Shown here one piece after another: positions 34,382 through 45,210 of a stretch of 64,000 bases of DNA; position 1 is the stretch's first letter; each line of letters opens with the position of its first letter. Source of the DNA: Cryptomeria japonica (lineage: Eukaryota > Streptophyta > Pinopsida > Cupressales > Cupressaceae); the NCBI RefSeq assembly GCF_030272615.1, contig NC_081409.1, forward strand, positions 239,411,832 through 239,475,831. The letters are read 5' to 3'. A program made the position numbers and the translations under genes. A model generated the notes under the pieces. The model was not told the DNA's origin. It searched no databases and worked only from the letters and a program-made list of their open reading frames with translations.

Positions 34382-35759
34382 TGTTATTTATGAGGAACTG
34401 GTTAGAGAGGGGGGGTGAATAAGTAATAACAATAAAATTTATAATTTTAACAACCACCAAAAACTTCTTTCAAAACATCTCATAAACAATACCTGTAACA
34501 ACCGAAATCATACTGCTAATCAAATTTATCAAACTGCTCATTCTATGTGTTCATCAACATGCATGCAATAGAAAGATATCAACTCAACACATGAACACCA
34601 GGTTTTTCATGTGGAAACCCAAATGGGAAAAACCACGGTGGGAATTGGTACCCACAATATTTTTTCACTCTTTCAAAATGCGCCATGTTAGGAGCCTAGC
34701 CCAGTTAGGAGCAGACCTTGTTAGGAGTCCCCTGGTGAAGGGATTTACCTCAACCTTGTTAGGAGCTTTACTCTATTAGGAATAACCTTGTGAAAGGATT
34801 TATAACCCAAGCTAATGAGTCACCCGGTGAAGCGTTTATACAATCAAGCCTATCAGGACCTACCCGGTTAAGGGATTTTGAGTCTGCTACAACTGTTAGG
34901 GAACAACAAATGTATGAGCTGAAAAAATAACACTCTCTGCTTGTTTTTATATATCCTTTCCTGCTCTAATCTACTTCTCTCTTGCAGACACACAGACTGG
35001 TTTGGCCACACACTCTTCCTTTGATCACCGACACACTAAATCATCATAGACTTACCCTAGATAGACTTTACAACTTAATCGGTTAGAAAACCCTAAGTTT
35101 TACATCATAGATCATCACAGATCTTTACAAGTTATTACAGATCATCATATGGATCATTACAATCAATTACAACTGTTGAATGATAACCACATATCGATCT
35201 GATACACTTTCAAACCCTTATCTCATTTTACTAAGCACTTTGCTCATTCCCAAGAAATTTTCTCTTTGATCGCGCCAAAATATCATCTTATCACTTCACG
35301 TGGATTCAACCATGTCATCACCATCTTACAAACATAATGCAATACATCGCCGAACTCAAAATCATTACCGGTTATAAGATTTGAATACCAGTTCTTAAAC
35401 CCTACTAAAACCCCACATAAAATAAATTAGTCAATCACAAACATGACTTCCGGTAGCCAAAACATGATGTGGTTATGGTCATATGCTCATTACAATGTTA
35501 CAAACACATATTCCAAATTACAACACCAAATTCTTCATCAATCTCAAAATCCAATTACTTAAGCATAACACAGTTTCACATTTACCGGTTAAAGTCCTAT
35601 TTGCCAATTAACTATCAAATCCATTTCATAGCTTTTTGGTCAATCATAGACAACTTAGATAACATGATAGAAGAATGTAACCATAGTTCCATCAATGACA
35701 ACATAAACTAATCATCAAGTCATCAAACAACATCTCAACTATGTCATCACCAACAGTCC
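34382..35759 (-). repeat. 5' LTR of element B, main part
   Basis: Matches the 3' LTR 28563-29975 at about 88% by eye. It ends at AGTCC (35755-35759), where element C was inserted; the last about 50 bases of the LTR are at 41839-41886. Confidence 0.85.
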
Positions 35760-35792
35760 TGTTGACGACTATTTTGACACACTCGCCAACAA
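35760..35792. repeat. Terminal imperfect hairpin of element C
   Basis: The first 33 bases contain TGTTGACGA and, after a TATTTTGACA loop, TCGCCAACA as the inverted arm. Element L has TGTTGGGTGA ... TCACCAACA with the same TATTTTG loop, so the end is conserved between two otherwise far-diverged copies. Confidence 0.55.
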
Positions 35793-36816
35793 TCAGGTAG
35801 TCAATGTCAACACTCACCACCTATCCTAAAAAGCAATAAGTCCCGGGGAACTAATCACTCCAAGGTCTCTATAGTTGGGTCTTGATGGTGATGGGCAGCT
35901 CAATGGTTGATGTGGTTGTACCTGTTAAGGGGTCTGTTGGTTGAAACTAAATCCCAATAATCTTTAATAACTTAACTTCCTTCTTTTTTTTGTATTTTAT
36001 GATTTAAGATTCTTTTGGAAATAAATTACAAGAGATAGGTAAACAAGAAACAAAAAATGAAAGCAATTCAATAACAACTTAATGAACTACCTAATTAGTA
36101 CCCTACAACCCAAAACTCATCAAATCTTATCCAAATCAGCATTTAGTAACGAACCTCTAGTAAACCTATAAAGTCAGCAACCTCACAAATTTATGGAAAG
36201 AATATCACCACAATATCATCTATCCCAGTAATCCTCATACACCACTTATGTGTGCAGTACGATTCATAAAGCAATAAATAGAAGATCAGAACAAGTTGTT
36301 GATTTCCAACAATAGACATTACCAGATTACAAAGAACGAACACGTAGAACATATGCATAGATCAAGAAATCTATAAGGTGCTTCTTGTATTGATTTTAAA
36401 GAATGTGTCACAAAAATAACTCAAGTTCATAACAATCTACAAAAATAATCTAAAATTCCTAAGTGAGCCTCAAATTATCAATTTTTGGACCCTTACAAAT
36501 GAATCAAACTCCTCAATTTATAGAGTTCTCTGCCCTACTTTCTAGGAAATAAACCTAATCTAAATTAAGAACTCAAAAGCTAGGAGTCACAATTGACTTG
36601 CAAGTCTCTGCCTCTATACTCCAGTTAACTATACAAACTGAAGACTGGGTGAGCACTACAAAGTCAATGCTGCATGAGCCAGGCTTTTGTAGTCATGCAA
36701 AAATTTTGCTCAAAACTGAAGCGTGAGTTGAAGGCGTAGTTGAAGTCCCAGTGGAGTAATCATGCAAAAACTCCTTTTAAAAGTCTTGCTATAGTAAGCA
36801 ACTATACATTTATATT
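35793..36816. other. Element C, region downstream of its gene, no ORF
   Basis: About 1 kb of AT-rich sequence between the low end of C and the last codons of its gene. I see no coding motif, no polypurine tract and no similarity to the other end of C. Confidence 0.5.
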
Positions 36817-37780
36817 TTACTTCATTTTATAGGTTTTATAATTGTTGATGATACATGCAATCACCTCGGCAGGAGGATCAACAACATGCTTGATTTTGAA
36901 TTTGTAATTTTTCAAAATTTCTTCCGCATTGTTTCTTTCACTTTCCAACTCCTCTATTGTCTCTGTGGCATGTTGGCACTGGGTTATCAAATATGTATAT
37001 ATGTCCATTAAGGCAACACTAAACTAAGCCAAAGGTGAAAAATGTTGTGCCTCATACGCATCCCACTGGCAGAGTACCTGATCTTCCTCCATAGCTCTCG
37101 CATGGTTATTCTAAACCCAAAAACTCCTAGTAACTATCCTACAAAATTCTCATACTTTTCCACTATCCTGAGGAGGGAAGATTGGATATCTGTTATATCC
37201 TTCACATACTGTTGAAGCATTTCCATCTTCAACTCCAATATATGTGTAAGATTGTAAATTTTCATAGTTGTCTCCACCCAAGAGGTCCTCCTTTATTATC
37301 TTTTCTTCTCCCAGATGCAAAATTTTACTCAAGACGTGAAACTACTTGCTAAAAGTGTTGAGCTTCCGCTCCCACTGCTGAGAGCAAGAAGCTAACGCTC
37401 CTCCCACTTGCATAGCCTTCTTATATTCCCTCATGGTGTTCAGCAAAAATAGTTTAATTTTGGAGGTATTTATTTGTGCCCATGACTTTGTCGTGGCGGC
37501 AACCTATCTTACCTCAACCAATGCTTTTACATATCCCTCTGGGAGTGATGAGGTTGAAGGTAAATTATCATTTATGCAAGTATCCAAAGGCTTGTCCATC
37601 TCTAACAACAACTGCTTGTATTTCTCCCACTGTGCTTTGACCTCTGAATGGGAGGTGTATTATTTTTCCATTCAACCCCTGATGATGCTAGTAGCCAACT
37701 CCAAGGTATCTAATTCCCCCCACTTAGTCTACTTACCTAGTTTCACCTATGACACTTGGTACTTCAGAGAGTTGTGACCT
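36817..37780 (-). pseudogene. Element C gene, C-terminal helical part (broken)
   Basis: Several open stretches in different frames. The last (37008-36817) is ATETIEELESERNNAEEILK-like, strongly coiled-coil in composition, and ends ...YKTYKMK before a stop. 37332-37150 and the region around 37400-37700 add further helical, Lys/Glu-rich sequence. It corresponds to 2648-3414 of element L. No catalytic motif. Unknown family. Confidence 0.4.
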
Positions 37781-37782
37781 TC

Positions 37783-39213
37783 TTATTGTATAGGAACTAT
37801 TACATCTGCAATAACCTCACCAGAACCTATTCTTGACAAATGATGTACGGTCTTGGCCTTCTTAGCTTTCCTTGGTTCTTCAATGATTGCCTGTTGTAGT
37901 GTGACTTTTGGTAGCACTACTTTCCTTTTCTTTTTCTCGAAGGTGAAATTCAACCACTGCAACACATCCTTATCTTTATCACCTTCGTGAGGCATAATCT
38001 CAGCAATCACTATGTGTATGTCTGAATGCTCTTCTACTTCATCTTTCTCCTCTTATTCTGTATGCTTAGGTTCCTGAGGTGAAGCAATTTCATGGGCCAG
38101 GCTAGCTTGGAGAGCAATATCAACATTCAATTGTTGTTGCCCATGTAACTCTCCTAACTTATCACTGACCTCTTCTTCAAATGTCTTGCCATCTTTATTC
38201 ATTTCATCCATACCTTGCTCCACGACTATCTCTTTCAACAAATCTTCTTGGTCCTGTGGAGTTAAGACCAACCTTTCATCCTGTGAATCTTCAGCCTCAT
38301 TTTGTTCCTTCTCTCCTCCGAGTGGTTGTTGCTCCATAGGTTGTTCATCCTCTTGGTCAGAGTCCAATTCGATGTTATGGACACTTACTATTTTTGTGGT
38401 AGGTCTTAATACTTGTGTCATGGGAGGCACTATTGTTGTATCATTTGGTGGTGGCATAGGGGCAGTAGTAGCTGATGTCAAAATTGGAGCTTGTGTTGTG
38501 ATGGTGGACAGAGGTTGAGTGGGTGCACTTGTCGTATCAGGAGGAGGAGGTTGTGCACTTTCATTTGCTTTCCCTTGCTCATCTTCCTCCTGAGCACCCT
38601 CTCCTGGCGTTTGTCCAATTTCCATCCTTACAAGAAGTACCTCTACCAGTGGCATGGCTCCCAACCCTTCTCTTACTCTAAAATCTGCAACCTTTTTCAA
38701 AAGTTCAGATCTCCTCATTTGTTCCTTCACTTTCTTCAACAATTCCTCAGTACTCTCTTTGGGTTCAGCAGCTTCATCTAGGTCAGTTGATGTGTTCTTT
38801 CGAGAGCTAGACCTTGTCTTACGGGCATATTCCTTATAAACCCTTGATTGGGGAACACCTGAAGTAGATCCCTTTTGCTTCCCTTTTGAAGTGCTTGGCC
38901 TAACCCTCAAGCTTAGCCATTGTCTAGTTCTATCTACAACAGTTTGAGTTATTATGTCTATATTTGTATCTTCCTATGCCAACCACCTTATGGGAGAGAG
39001 AGGCTTCTTGTCAATTTCTTGCTCTTTATATACAGAATCCAATAATTCACCATCTTCCCTTAGTTCTTTGGGGAGATTGGTTTCTATTTCAAAATTTCTA
39101 ATTTGAGGTACTGACAACCTACAATAATTATTTTCTCTAACCTCAAAACTGTCTTGGAGGTTTGCCCAAAAATCCTCCAATCTAAGCTTATGCCCCTCAT
39201 ATGCTTTTGGCAT
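37783..39213 (-). pseudogene. Element C gene, middle part with basic and acidic Thr/Pro-rich regions
   Basis: Reading from 39213: HKLRLEDFWANLQDSFEV, then PQIRNFEIETNLPKELRE, PLSPIRWLA, and a basic Ser/Lys/Arg stretch (STSKGKQKGSTSG, RKTRSSSRKN). A 285-codon open stretch (38910-38053) follows with a Lys/Glu helical part, then Pro/Thr-rich and Glu/Asp/Gln-rich low-complexity sequence. The last part (38010-37783) has DVLQWLNFTFEKKKRKVVLP, matching LPPWLDMVVPKRKKQVISP in L. Only a few stops break the 1.4 kb. Open frames on the plus strand here are shadows. Unknown function. Confidence 0.5.
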
Positions 39214-40491
39214 GATTTGTTTTATCTTTCTTTAGGGATCATAGTAATCCCTTGCATAATTAAATTCCTTAAGATTTAGATCTTGAAGCTCTTGCTTTGC
39301 TATCTTCGCTACCTAAATCTTTGAACAAGAGAAATAACCAATAGAAACTAATAAATATATATCCACCTTGTGTTTTGAGGACAAAATGGATTGAAGTCCA
39401 AGCATATTCTAACAAAATAATGCGATCATTATAGTATCATGACAACAACATAGGATTCCTTGTGAATCCACTAACCCTGATATATGTAGAGCGTTGGTTC
39501 TTAATGAACCAACATGCCCATTCTCTGATGATTGCCATCGCTTCTGGGATTATCCTTAACCTATATCACCTGTGAGTTTAATGATAATAGGGAAAAGGAA
39601 TGCATCATTTATTCTTTTAAAATGTGCCTTTGCATTGTTTAGAGGGAGTTGTGAGTAATACTCCCACACCCTTTTCTGCCATTCCTCATCGCCTAGCTAG
39701 CCCTCTATCTGCAATCCTGGGAATTTACCTACTCGGGAAACCACCCAGATAACATAGGAGGTAAAGAAGAATTTATTCGTTTGATGGACCTCCTTCATCT
39801 ACTTATGGATGTTATCATAGAGAATTTGAGCCCAGTCAAAGTATTGTTTCCCTATAAGTATATTTGTCATGAAATGGAACATCCAAGGATGGAAGTGTCG
39901 ACAATCTGTCTTGCCGAAGGCCTTGCTCAGCATGATGATCAAGTCTCATTGTGGCTCTTTGAAGTCTACCCTTAAAATGTTTGTGGCCTTTAGCCTTGTC
40001 TTCCTTGCCTCTTTGAACCAGTTCTCATTCATATGCCTCTTGTTTGAAGCAATATTGTTATTCCATACTCCAATGAATTCTTCTTCGGTAGTCAGGAGTA
40101 CTTCATCCCTCGCAGGGATGCCAAACACAAATCCCATCATATATGCTAATAAATCAATTACAGTTCTACCCTGATCATCTATGCAATTTCTTGTATCTGC
40201 ATTGTAGAACTGTGCAATAGTGATAATGAATTCAGGGGATTGGATTGATTGTGGGAAAATGGTTGCCTCCACTAGACCTGATCTCTTAATTCTCCTCAGC
40301 GGGGCCTCTAGTCTCAGTCTATCCAATTGTTTTTTGATGTCTTCCAACTCGATGTGCCCCACCTCTGTATCTGTCACCCATTTAATTTGGTCTTTCAACT
40401 TTGAAACATAGACCTATCCTTGATATTGATATCTCATGGTTACAGGGAGCTTGTCCAACTCCTTGCCTCTCTTGCTAGAGGTTGGGTCCAT
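39214..40491 (-). pseudogene. Element C gene, N-terminal globular domain (broken)
   Basis: The ATG at 40491 opens MDPTSSKRGKELDKLPVTMR; one stop (codon 26) interrupts, and the same frame continues to 39946 with VTDTEVGHIELEDIKKQLDR, FIITIAQFYNADTRNCIDDQ and AYMMGFVFGIPARDEV. After another stop it runs on in frame with WMFHFMTNILIGKQYFDWAQ, NIHK*MKEV, FPGLQIEG and HFKRINDAFLFP, then fades. I chose this start because it lies shortly after the primer-site-like sequence and in frame with the long open stretch. The homologous domain in L is at 5210-6131. No known family is recognised. Similar-sized uncharacterised ORFs occur in plant transposons, but I claim no membership. Confidence 0.5.
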
Positions 40492-40498
40492 CTAAATG

Positions 40499-40509
40499 CT
40501 CTGATCCGC
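40499..40509 (-). other. Possible primer-binding-site remnant, element C
   Basis: The minus strand reads CGGATCAGAGC about 8 bases before the gene's ATG, two substitutions away from GGTATCAGAGC of initiator-Met primer sites. If real, C was an LTR element on the minus strand with a 5' LTR of about 1.3 kb that includes the palindrome array. No ...CA LTR end is visible directly before it. Confidence 0.3.
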
Positions 40510-40599
40510 AAGAAAGAATCACAAATTAGTCAATTGCTTACTTAAAAATATCAATAACATCATCCAGCTTGGGACCTTGGGTTGAATAACTTCCTTTTA

Positions 40600-41740
40600 A
40601 GACAACTGACTTCAGAACTCTAGGGTTCAAGGGTTCTGAGGTTAGCTTGGGCTTGAAATACTAAGTCTGGAACTCTGATTGTAAAAGCTAACTTTGGGAC
40701 TTTGGGGTTCCAGAGTCCCGGGGTAGTTCAATAGGGTGCCAAGAAGATGCTCCGGAACTCCAAGTTTCCGAGGTTAAAATAGTGGCCAAATAGGAAAGGA
40801 CCTCGGGACTTCGGGGTTCCGGGGTTCCAAGGTTGGGGGTAGTTCACTCGTAGGTTTTGAGATGATCCAAGACTCTAGGGTTCTAGGGTCCCATGGTAAA
40901 GACATTAAAAAAAAAGAATCAACCTCGACACGTCAGGGTTCCAGGGTTCTGAGGTGAAGAAAACTTACCCAACTCAGAACTCCAGGGATCCAGGATTCCA
41001 GGATGAACAAGAAAATCTAAGGCACGTGGGAAAAACATGCAAAATGAGGAAAATCTAAGCTAAAAACTAAAAGATCTAAACATGAAAACACAAGGAAGGA
41101 GAAAAAATCTACCAACCTGGTTGGAGAAAACACACAAAAACCTAGCAACACAGAGGCGCAAAGTCGGGAGGTCACAACTGGAAGCTTTGAAAAACTTGAG
41201 TGCACAAATGAACCTAGAAAAGTCCATTCCTCCTATTTATACCCCCCCCCCCCAGCTTCATCCATACGATCGCCTTAAACAAGACCTTAAGAGTTTGGGG
41301 TTTCAGACTTCCAAGGTGACAAACAAAAAAACAAACAAGCAAGACACCTCGGGACTCTAGGGTTCTGAGGTCAAAAGACAAAAGAAACAAGAACTCACCT
41401 CGGGACTTTGGGGTTCCGGGATGAAAGTCAAAAAGAAAAGCAAGAAAAACAACTTTAGGACTCCGGGGTTCTAGGGTTGTCAAGTCGACACAACTTCGAG
41501 ATTTCGGGGTTCCAAAGTTGCTAACAACGAAACATGAAGAACTTGATATTTCGGGGTTCCGAAGTCCTAAGGCTTCAACGAAAAAAAGACAAGGCACGAA
41601 TTTGTGACTCTGAGGATCCAGGGTTCCGAGGTCATGACAAACAAAACAAATGCCTACTTCAAACTCCAAGATAGGACTTCAAAAACAAACAAATGGCTCC
41701 TCAGGACTCTAGGGTTCCGAGGTTTCGGGGTGTCCAAGCA
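40600..41740. repeat. Array of about 13 imperfect palindromic units in element C
   Basis: Units of 22-32 bp around GGGACTCTAGGGTTC with CCTC and GAGG at the ends, near 40602, 40677, 40752, 40800, 40868, 40921, 40974, 41347, 41397, 41454, 41491, 41541, 41604 and 41699. In the clearest unit (41347-41370) every mismatch between the two arms is a G facing a T on the plus strand, so a plus-sense RNA would pair fully with G-U wobbles. The array is interrupted at about 41000-41340 by non-repeat sequence with a C-run (41244-41254). Confidence 0.7.
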
Positions 41741-41838
41741 TAAACTAAAAAAACAAAGCTATAGAAAGCAAAAAGAGGGACCCATATTTTCAAGACAAGG
41801 AAACTAATGGGGTTAGGTATGTAGGGCATAACAAGTCC

Positions 41839-41886
41839 TTATATTGGTTCATCAATATCATCAACAACTATTCCAATATGCCAACA
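41839..41886 (-). repeat. 5' LTR of element B, outer 48 bp
   Basis: 'ttatattggttcatcaat...atgccaaca' matches the outer end of the 3' LTR (29983-30028) and is followed by CTATT, the target duplication of B. Confidence 0.85.
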
Positions 41887-41891
41887 CTATT

Positions 41892-43279
41892 AATGAATTG
41901 ATTTAACTTGCTCAATCACAAACCTATGCTAATGAGTGATATTTCAATCTAGGAAGTGGAGATGGTTTTGGGATCCAATAGAAGTGTCTTCACCCCATGA
42001 TATTTTCTTTGCAGGATTTAGTATTAAGCCTAATAGCTCACTAGTTTTTTCTAGTATACAAAGAGCTTGGAGATTGCTAAGGCATCTATTAGTTTGCAAG
42101 AGAGTGGGATAGAAAAGATTTCAATGGTTATATTTTTGCTAATGGAAAATTAATAACAATGAAATAAAATCTAAACAAAATTTCCCTTTTCTAGATCTAC
42201 AAAATAAACGCATTATGATAAACAAAGCTCTATTTGATATTAAAAATTGTGTTTGGCTAAGCTTTAATAAAGAGATTTTAGATAACAATAAATAAGGATA
42301 TGGTTTCCCACTCGTGAAGGTTAAAAATCAAAGGAATATGCCATATGCTTATTAAGACCCATGAAGTTTCTAATATGCCAAATATTGTATGGCATTATAG
42401 CATGCATAGTATGTCTTGGAAATATATTTTGAAATATGTCTATTCCTCTTGATTGGAAACTAAGTGTTATTTTAGATGGTTATTAATTTTGAAAAATAAT
42501 GCCATTTTTATGTTAATAAAGGTATTACGCTTAATCCTTATGTTTGTCATGTGTAATTTTGATGAATCTATTGAACATTTGTTTTTATAATTTATGTTTC
42601 TCAAAAATAATTGGTTCCGACTTCTTGGTGAAAATACAAGATGTAATAATATAGATGGTATTATTTGATGAGAAATTAATTTTGTTGTTTGTTAAAACTA
42701 TGCAAAGAGTTCAACAAATTTTAACTTACCTTATCTACTGAAATCTTATTGCAATTGTGTAGGGATATAAGTGATGAAATAGTTTATGACAAAATAATAT
42801 ACATTATGAACTCTTGCATTGAGTTCATATTCATTTCCATTATTTTGTAGGTTACATTGACTATGAAGATACCAAAGGATAATTTTTATACACTATTTGG
42901 TAATGGTATTATCATACTCCATTACTTTAACATTGTGAACACAAAATGGTGATAGATGTAGAGAAATATGGAGTTTGAGATGAAGTGAGAATAATGAAGA
43001 TCCCAAATAATATGAGCATATTCATAGATATGATAATATAGAATTTATTGTAGATACTAAAAGAACATGTTTTTACTAGTTCACAAGACATTCCACCACC
43101 TAGTGCAACAAATAGATCTCTACCCAATACTTTTGCCTTTGTTGTGCATGATAGTGTTGGGGCATCTAATAATGAAGATGTGAGTGCTAGTTAATTTTTG
43201 TTTTAAGAACCTAATAATTTCAATCATTATGAACAATCATGTGAATGTAATTTATAAAGAAGTGATAATAAATGACATG
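41892..43279. other. Unassigned stretch, no gene seen
   Basis: AT-rich sequence with scattered short open frames and no recognisable motif. It continues the DNA in which B was inserted. Traces of LINE-like or other coding decay cannot be excluded, but I cannot support them. Confidence 0.4.
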
Positions 43280-43284
43280 ATAAG

Positions 43285-43613
43285 TGTTAGAGTAATCTTT
43301 TATTAGCTAATAATTATTTATTTAATTATTAGTCTATTATACTCTATGTTTAAGCTAAACTTAGGAATCTTATAATTCTTTAGGGTTTTCACCTTTAGGG
43401 TATCTAGTATCCCTTTATAAGGATTCTCTCTTTGTATTTTCATAACAAATTTAATTATTGAATTGCATTCTTGTTGCACAATCAATATCACTCCTCTTTT
43501 CTGGATCTCTGAATTTTGGCCTCCATAGCTTTTTTGCTTCTCTCCTTCTGTGACAGGTTTGCATGCAGGTGATCTTTGGGAGCTGTAGAATTGGTTTTTC
43601 CTCAACTCCAATA
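43285..43613 (+). repeat. 5' LTR of element F
   Basis: 329 bp, same length as the copy at 59143-59471; about 94% identical by eye. Contains no ORF. Confidence 0.85.
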
Positions 43614-43625
43614 TGGTATCAAAGC
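43614..43625 (+). other. Primer binding site of element F
   Basis: TGGTATCAAAGC follows the LTR without a gap and differs by one base from TGGTATCAGAGC, the complement of initiator-Met tRNA. Confidence 0.85.
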
Positions 43626-44296
43626 TCCAGATCTGCATACCCCTATTCTCTTCATGAGAGATTTTAGGCCTTGTTCTTTAGATCTATGTATTCGGGGGTT
43701 TGTGCAGTTGTTTTTATATTTGGGGGTAGCTTATTTTTTGATACATTTTGGTGTCAAAAGGACCTCGCGGTTGGATTCAGGAGGTTAATTGGAAGAATTT
43801 TGATATATAATTCGACTATTTTTGATGACATGGGCATGATTTTTTATGGGCACATTTTTCGAGGCATGGAAATCCATACGACTATACCTGCAAATACGTC
43901 AGAAATTTTCATCCAAAAAAAAAAGATACCCCTTTTATCCCTGAAAGAGGGTTTTTTTTTTCTTTTGGTTGTAACTTGGTCATATAGAGACATTTTTGAC
44001 AAACCTTATATCGTCGGAAAGCTCTTTCCGAGCTCTATCCAAATCTAGAGGTTTAAAATTTTGATTTTTTTTTTATGGCATTTTTTTCTGTCAAATCCAT
44101 AGGTTCCTTTTTGCACTCCGGGAGACATCACCTGAGCATCTAAACTCCATTTTTTGAAAACTTTATATTGTTGGAAATATTGTTTTGTGTACTTTCTAGT
44201 CATATAAGTGTTCGTTCCAGATTATGCTCCAAGTACATTTTATTCAGTTTTTTGTTTTTCAGCACTCTGGTGAATATCTTGGATGTTTTAGGTCCT
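43626..44296 (+). other. Internal region of element F, left part, non-coding
   Basis: 670 bases with G/T-rich and poly-T stretches (43940-43965, 44060-44075). No gag motif. The ORFs of 70 and 125 codons that cross the primer site region have no recognisable content. Confidence 0.55.
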
Positions 44297-44301
44297 GGGA
44301 T

Positions 44302-45210
44302 TGTTGGCATTATGGGTGAATTGATTATTGTGTGGCCTTGATGTTTTGTCATTGATGTCAACACTAGATGTTATTGGCAGATGGGTTACCGGTATAAGAT
44401 CTAGTGTTACCGACAAAAGAGATTCTTTGTTGGGCACTTCCAGCATGTTTGGATCAGTAAAATATATTGGATTTCATGAGTTATATGCTCCATGAGCATG
44501 TTTTGGTTAGTTGGTATTTGCTTGATAATTGCATGTTATCATACACTCTGGTAAACCCTTACCAACACTAGTTTATGACTTTACCGATAGAGCTTTCATT
44601 GAGGAATCATGACAGGATGCACAATTGGTGTTGGTGGAGCATTTTAGAGGATTTCAGGATGTTGAAGATGTTCGTTGATCATGTTTTAATTTCTTGAAGA
44701 CATTTCTTTGGCATGGTGGACCCAGAATAGGTCTGGCACCTATCTAGGTTATGGACCGATATCATGCTAGCATGTACTCTACACGTTACCTGATTGATTC
44801 AAGATGTTTTATGGATTTGGTATTATTGCTTTGATCTTAAGCCGACATGGCATATCATTGTAAAAATGAATTATGTAATTGTAATATCTTTAGGTGGCCG
44901 ACCTAATTGGTTTAGGCCTTAGGGTTTGTATAAATAAGAGGTAGAAACTATTTGTAAAGTATCGTGATTATTGAAAGGTCATGGTCAAGGAATGTAATCT
45001 GTGAATATTGTAATATCATTCAGGTAGAGGAGTTGATTGATCATTGGTGATTGAATTGGTTTTAGAAGAGGATTTAGTCCACCATTGAGCTTAACTGGGA
45101 CTGTAATCAGGCATAGTAGATGCTATTTCCAGTAGTTCACTCTATTGGGTTGTTGTCCATTTATCTTGAGAAGGTTGTAGCCTCTCTGTAGTCAATGAGA
45201 CTCTTTTGTA
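44302..45210 (+). repeat. 5' LTR of element E, first part
   Basis: Begins TGTTGGCATTATGGGTG and matches 57038-57950. It stops at CTCTTTTGTA, where element D is inserted; the uninterrupted sequence is in the 3' LTR at 57942-57955. Confidence 0.9.

Larger units (their letters stand above)
35760..41833 (-). mobile_element. Element C: second member of the L family, inside the LTR of B
   Basis: A 6.07-kb insertion with ends TGTTGACGAC and ...GGCATAACA and an exact duplication AGTCC (35755-35759 and 41834-41838). The empty site is visible in the other LTR of B (29970-29985), so the boundaries are firm. No LTR pair is visible: the first 1 kb and the last 1.3 kb are unlike. It carries a broken minus-strand gene homologous to that of element L and an array of palindromes 5' to it. 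A sequence like an initiator-Met primer site lies just before the gene's ATG. It was clearly mobilised by an integrase-like process, but by which machinery is unknown. Confidence 0.8.
28563..41886 (-). mobile_element. Copia element B, defective, with element C in its 5' LTR
   Basis: A minus-strand copia element flanked by exact CTATT (28558-28562 and 41887-41891). Order from high to low coordinates: 5' LTR (41886-41839 and 35759-34382, split by element C), primer site, gag, protease, integrase, reverse transcriptase, RNase H, purine tracts, 3' LTR (30028-28563). The LTRs differ at roughly one base in eight in the first 170 bases, so it is among the oldest elements here. No large pol deletion is seen, but many stops and frameshifts are present. 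The outermost LTR dinucleotide at 28563 is TA, not TG. Confidence 0.85.

Noticed and set aside
37433-38839. Plus-strand frames of 60-114 codons opposite the gene of element C
   Set aside because: They are shadows of the Lys/Glu/Thr-rich minus-strand gene; only the minus strand matches element L.
3679-40398. Reading the L/C gene as a retroviral-type envelope
   Set aside because: No signal peptide, paired membrane segments or fusion-type hydrophobic stretch is visible. One hydrophobic run near 3930-4010 lies in a broken Thr/Val-rich region.
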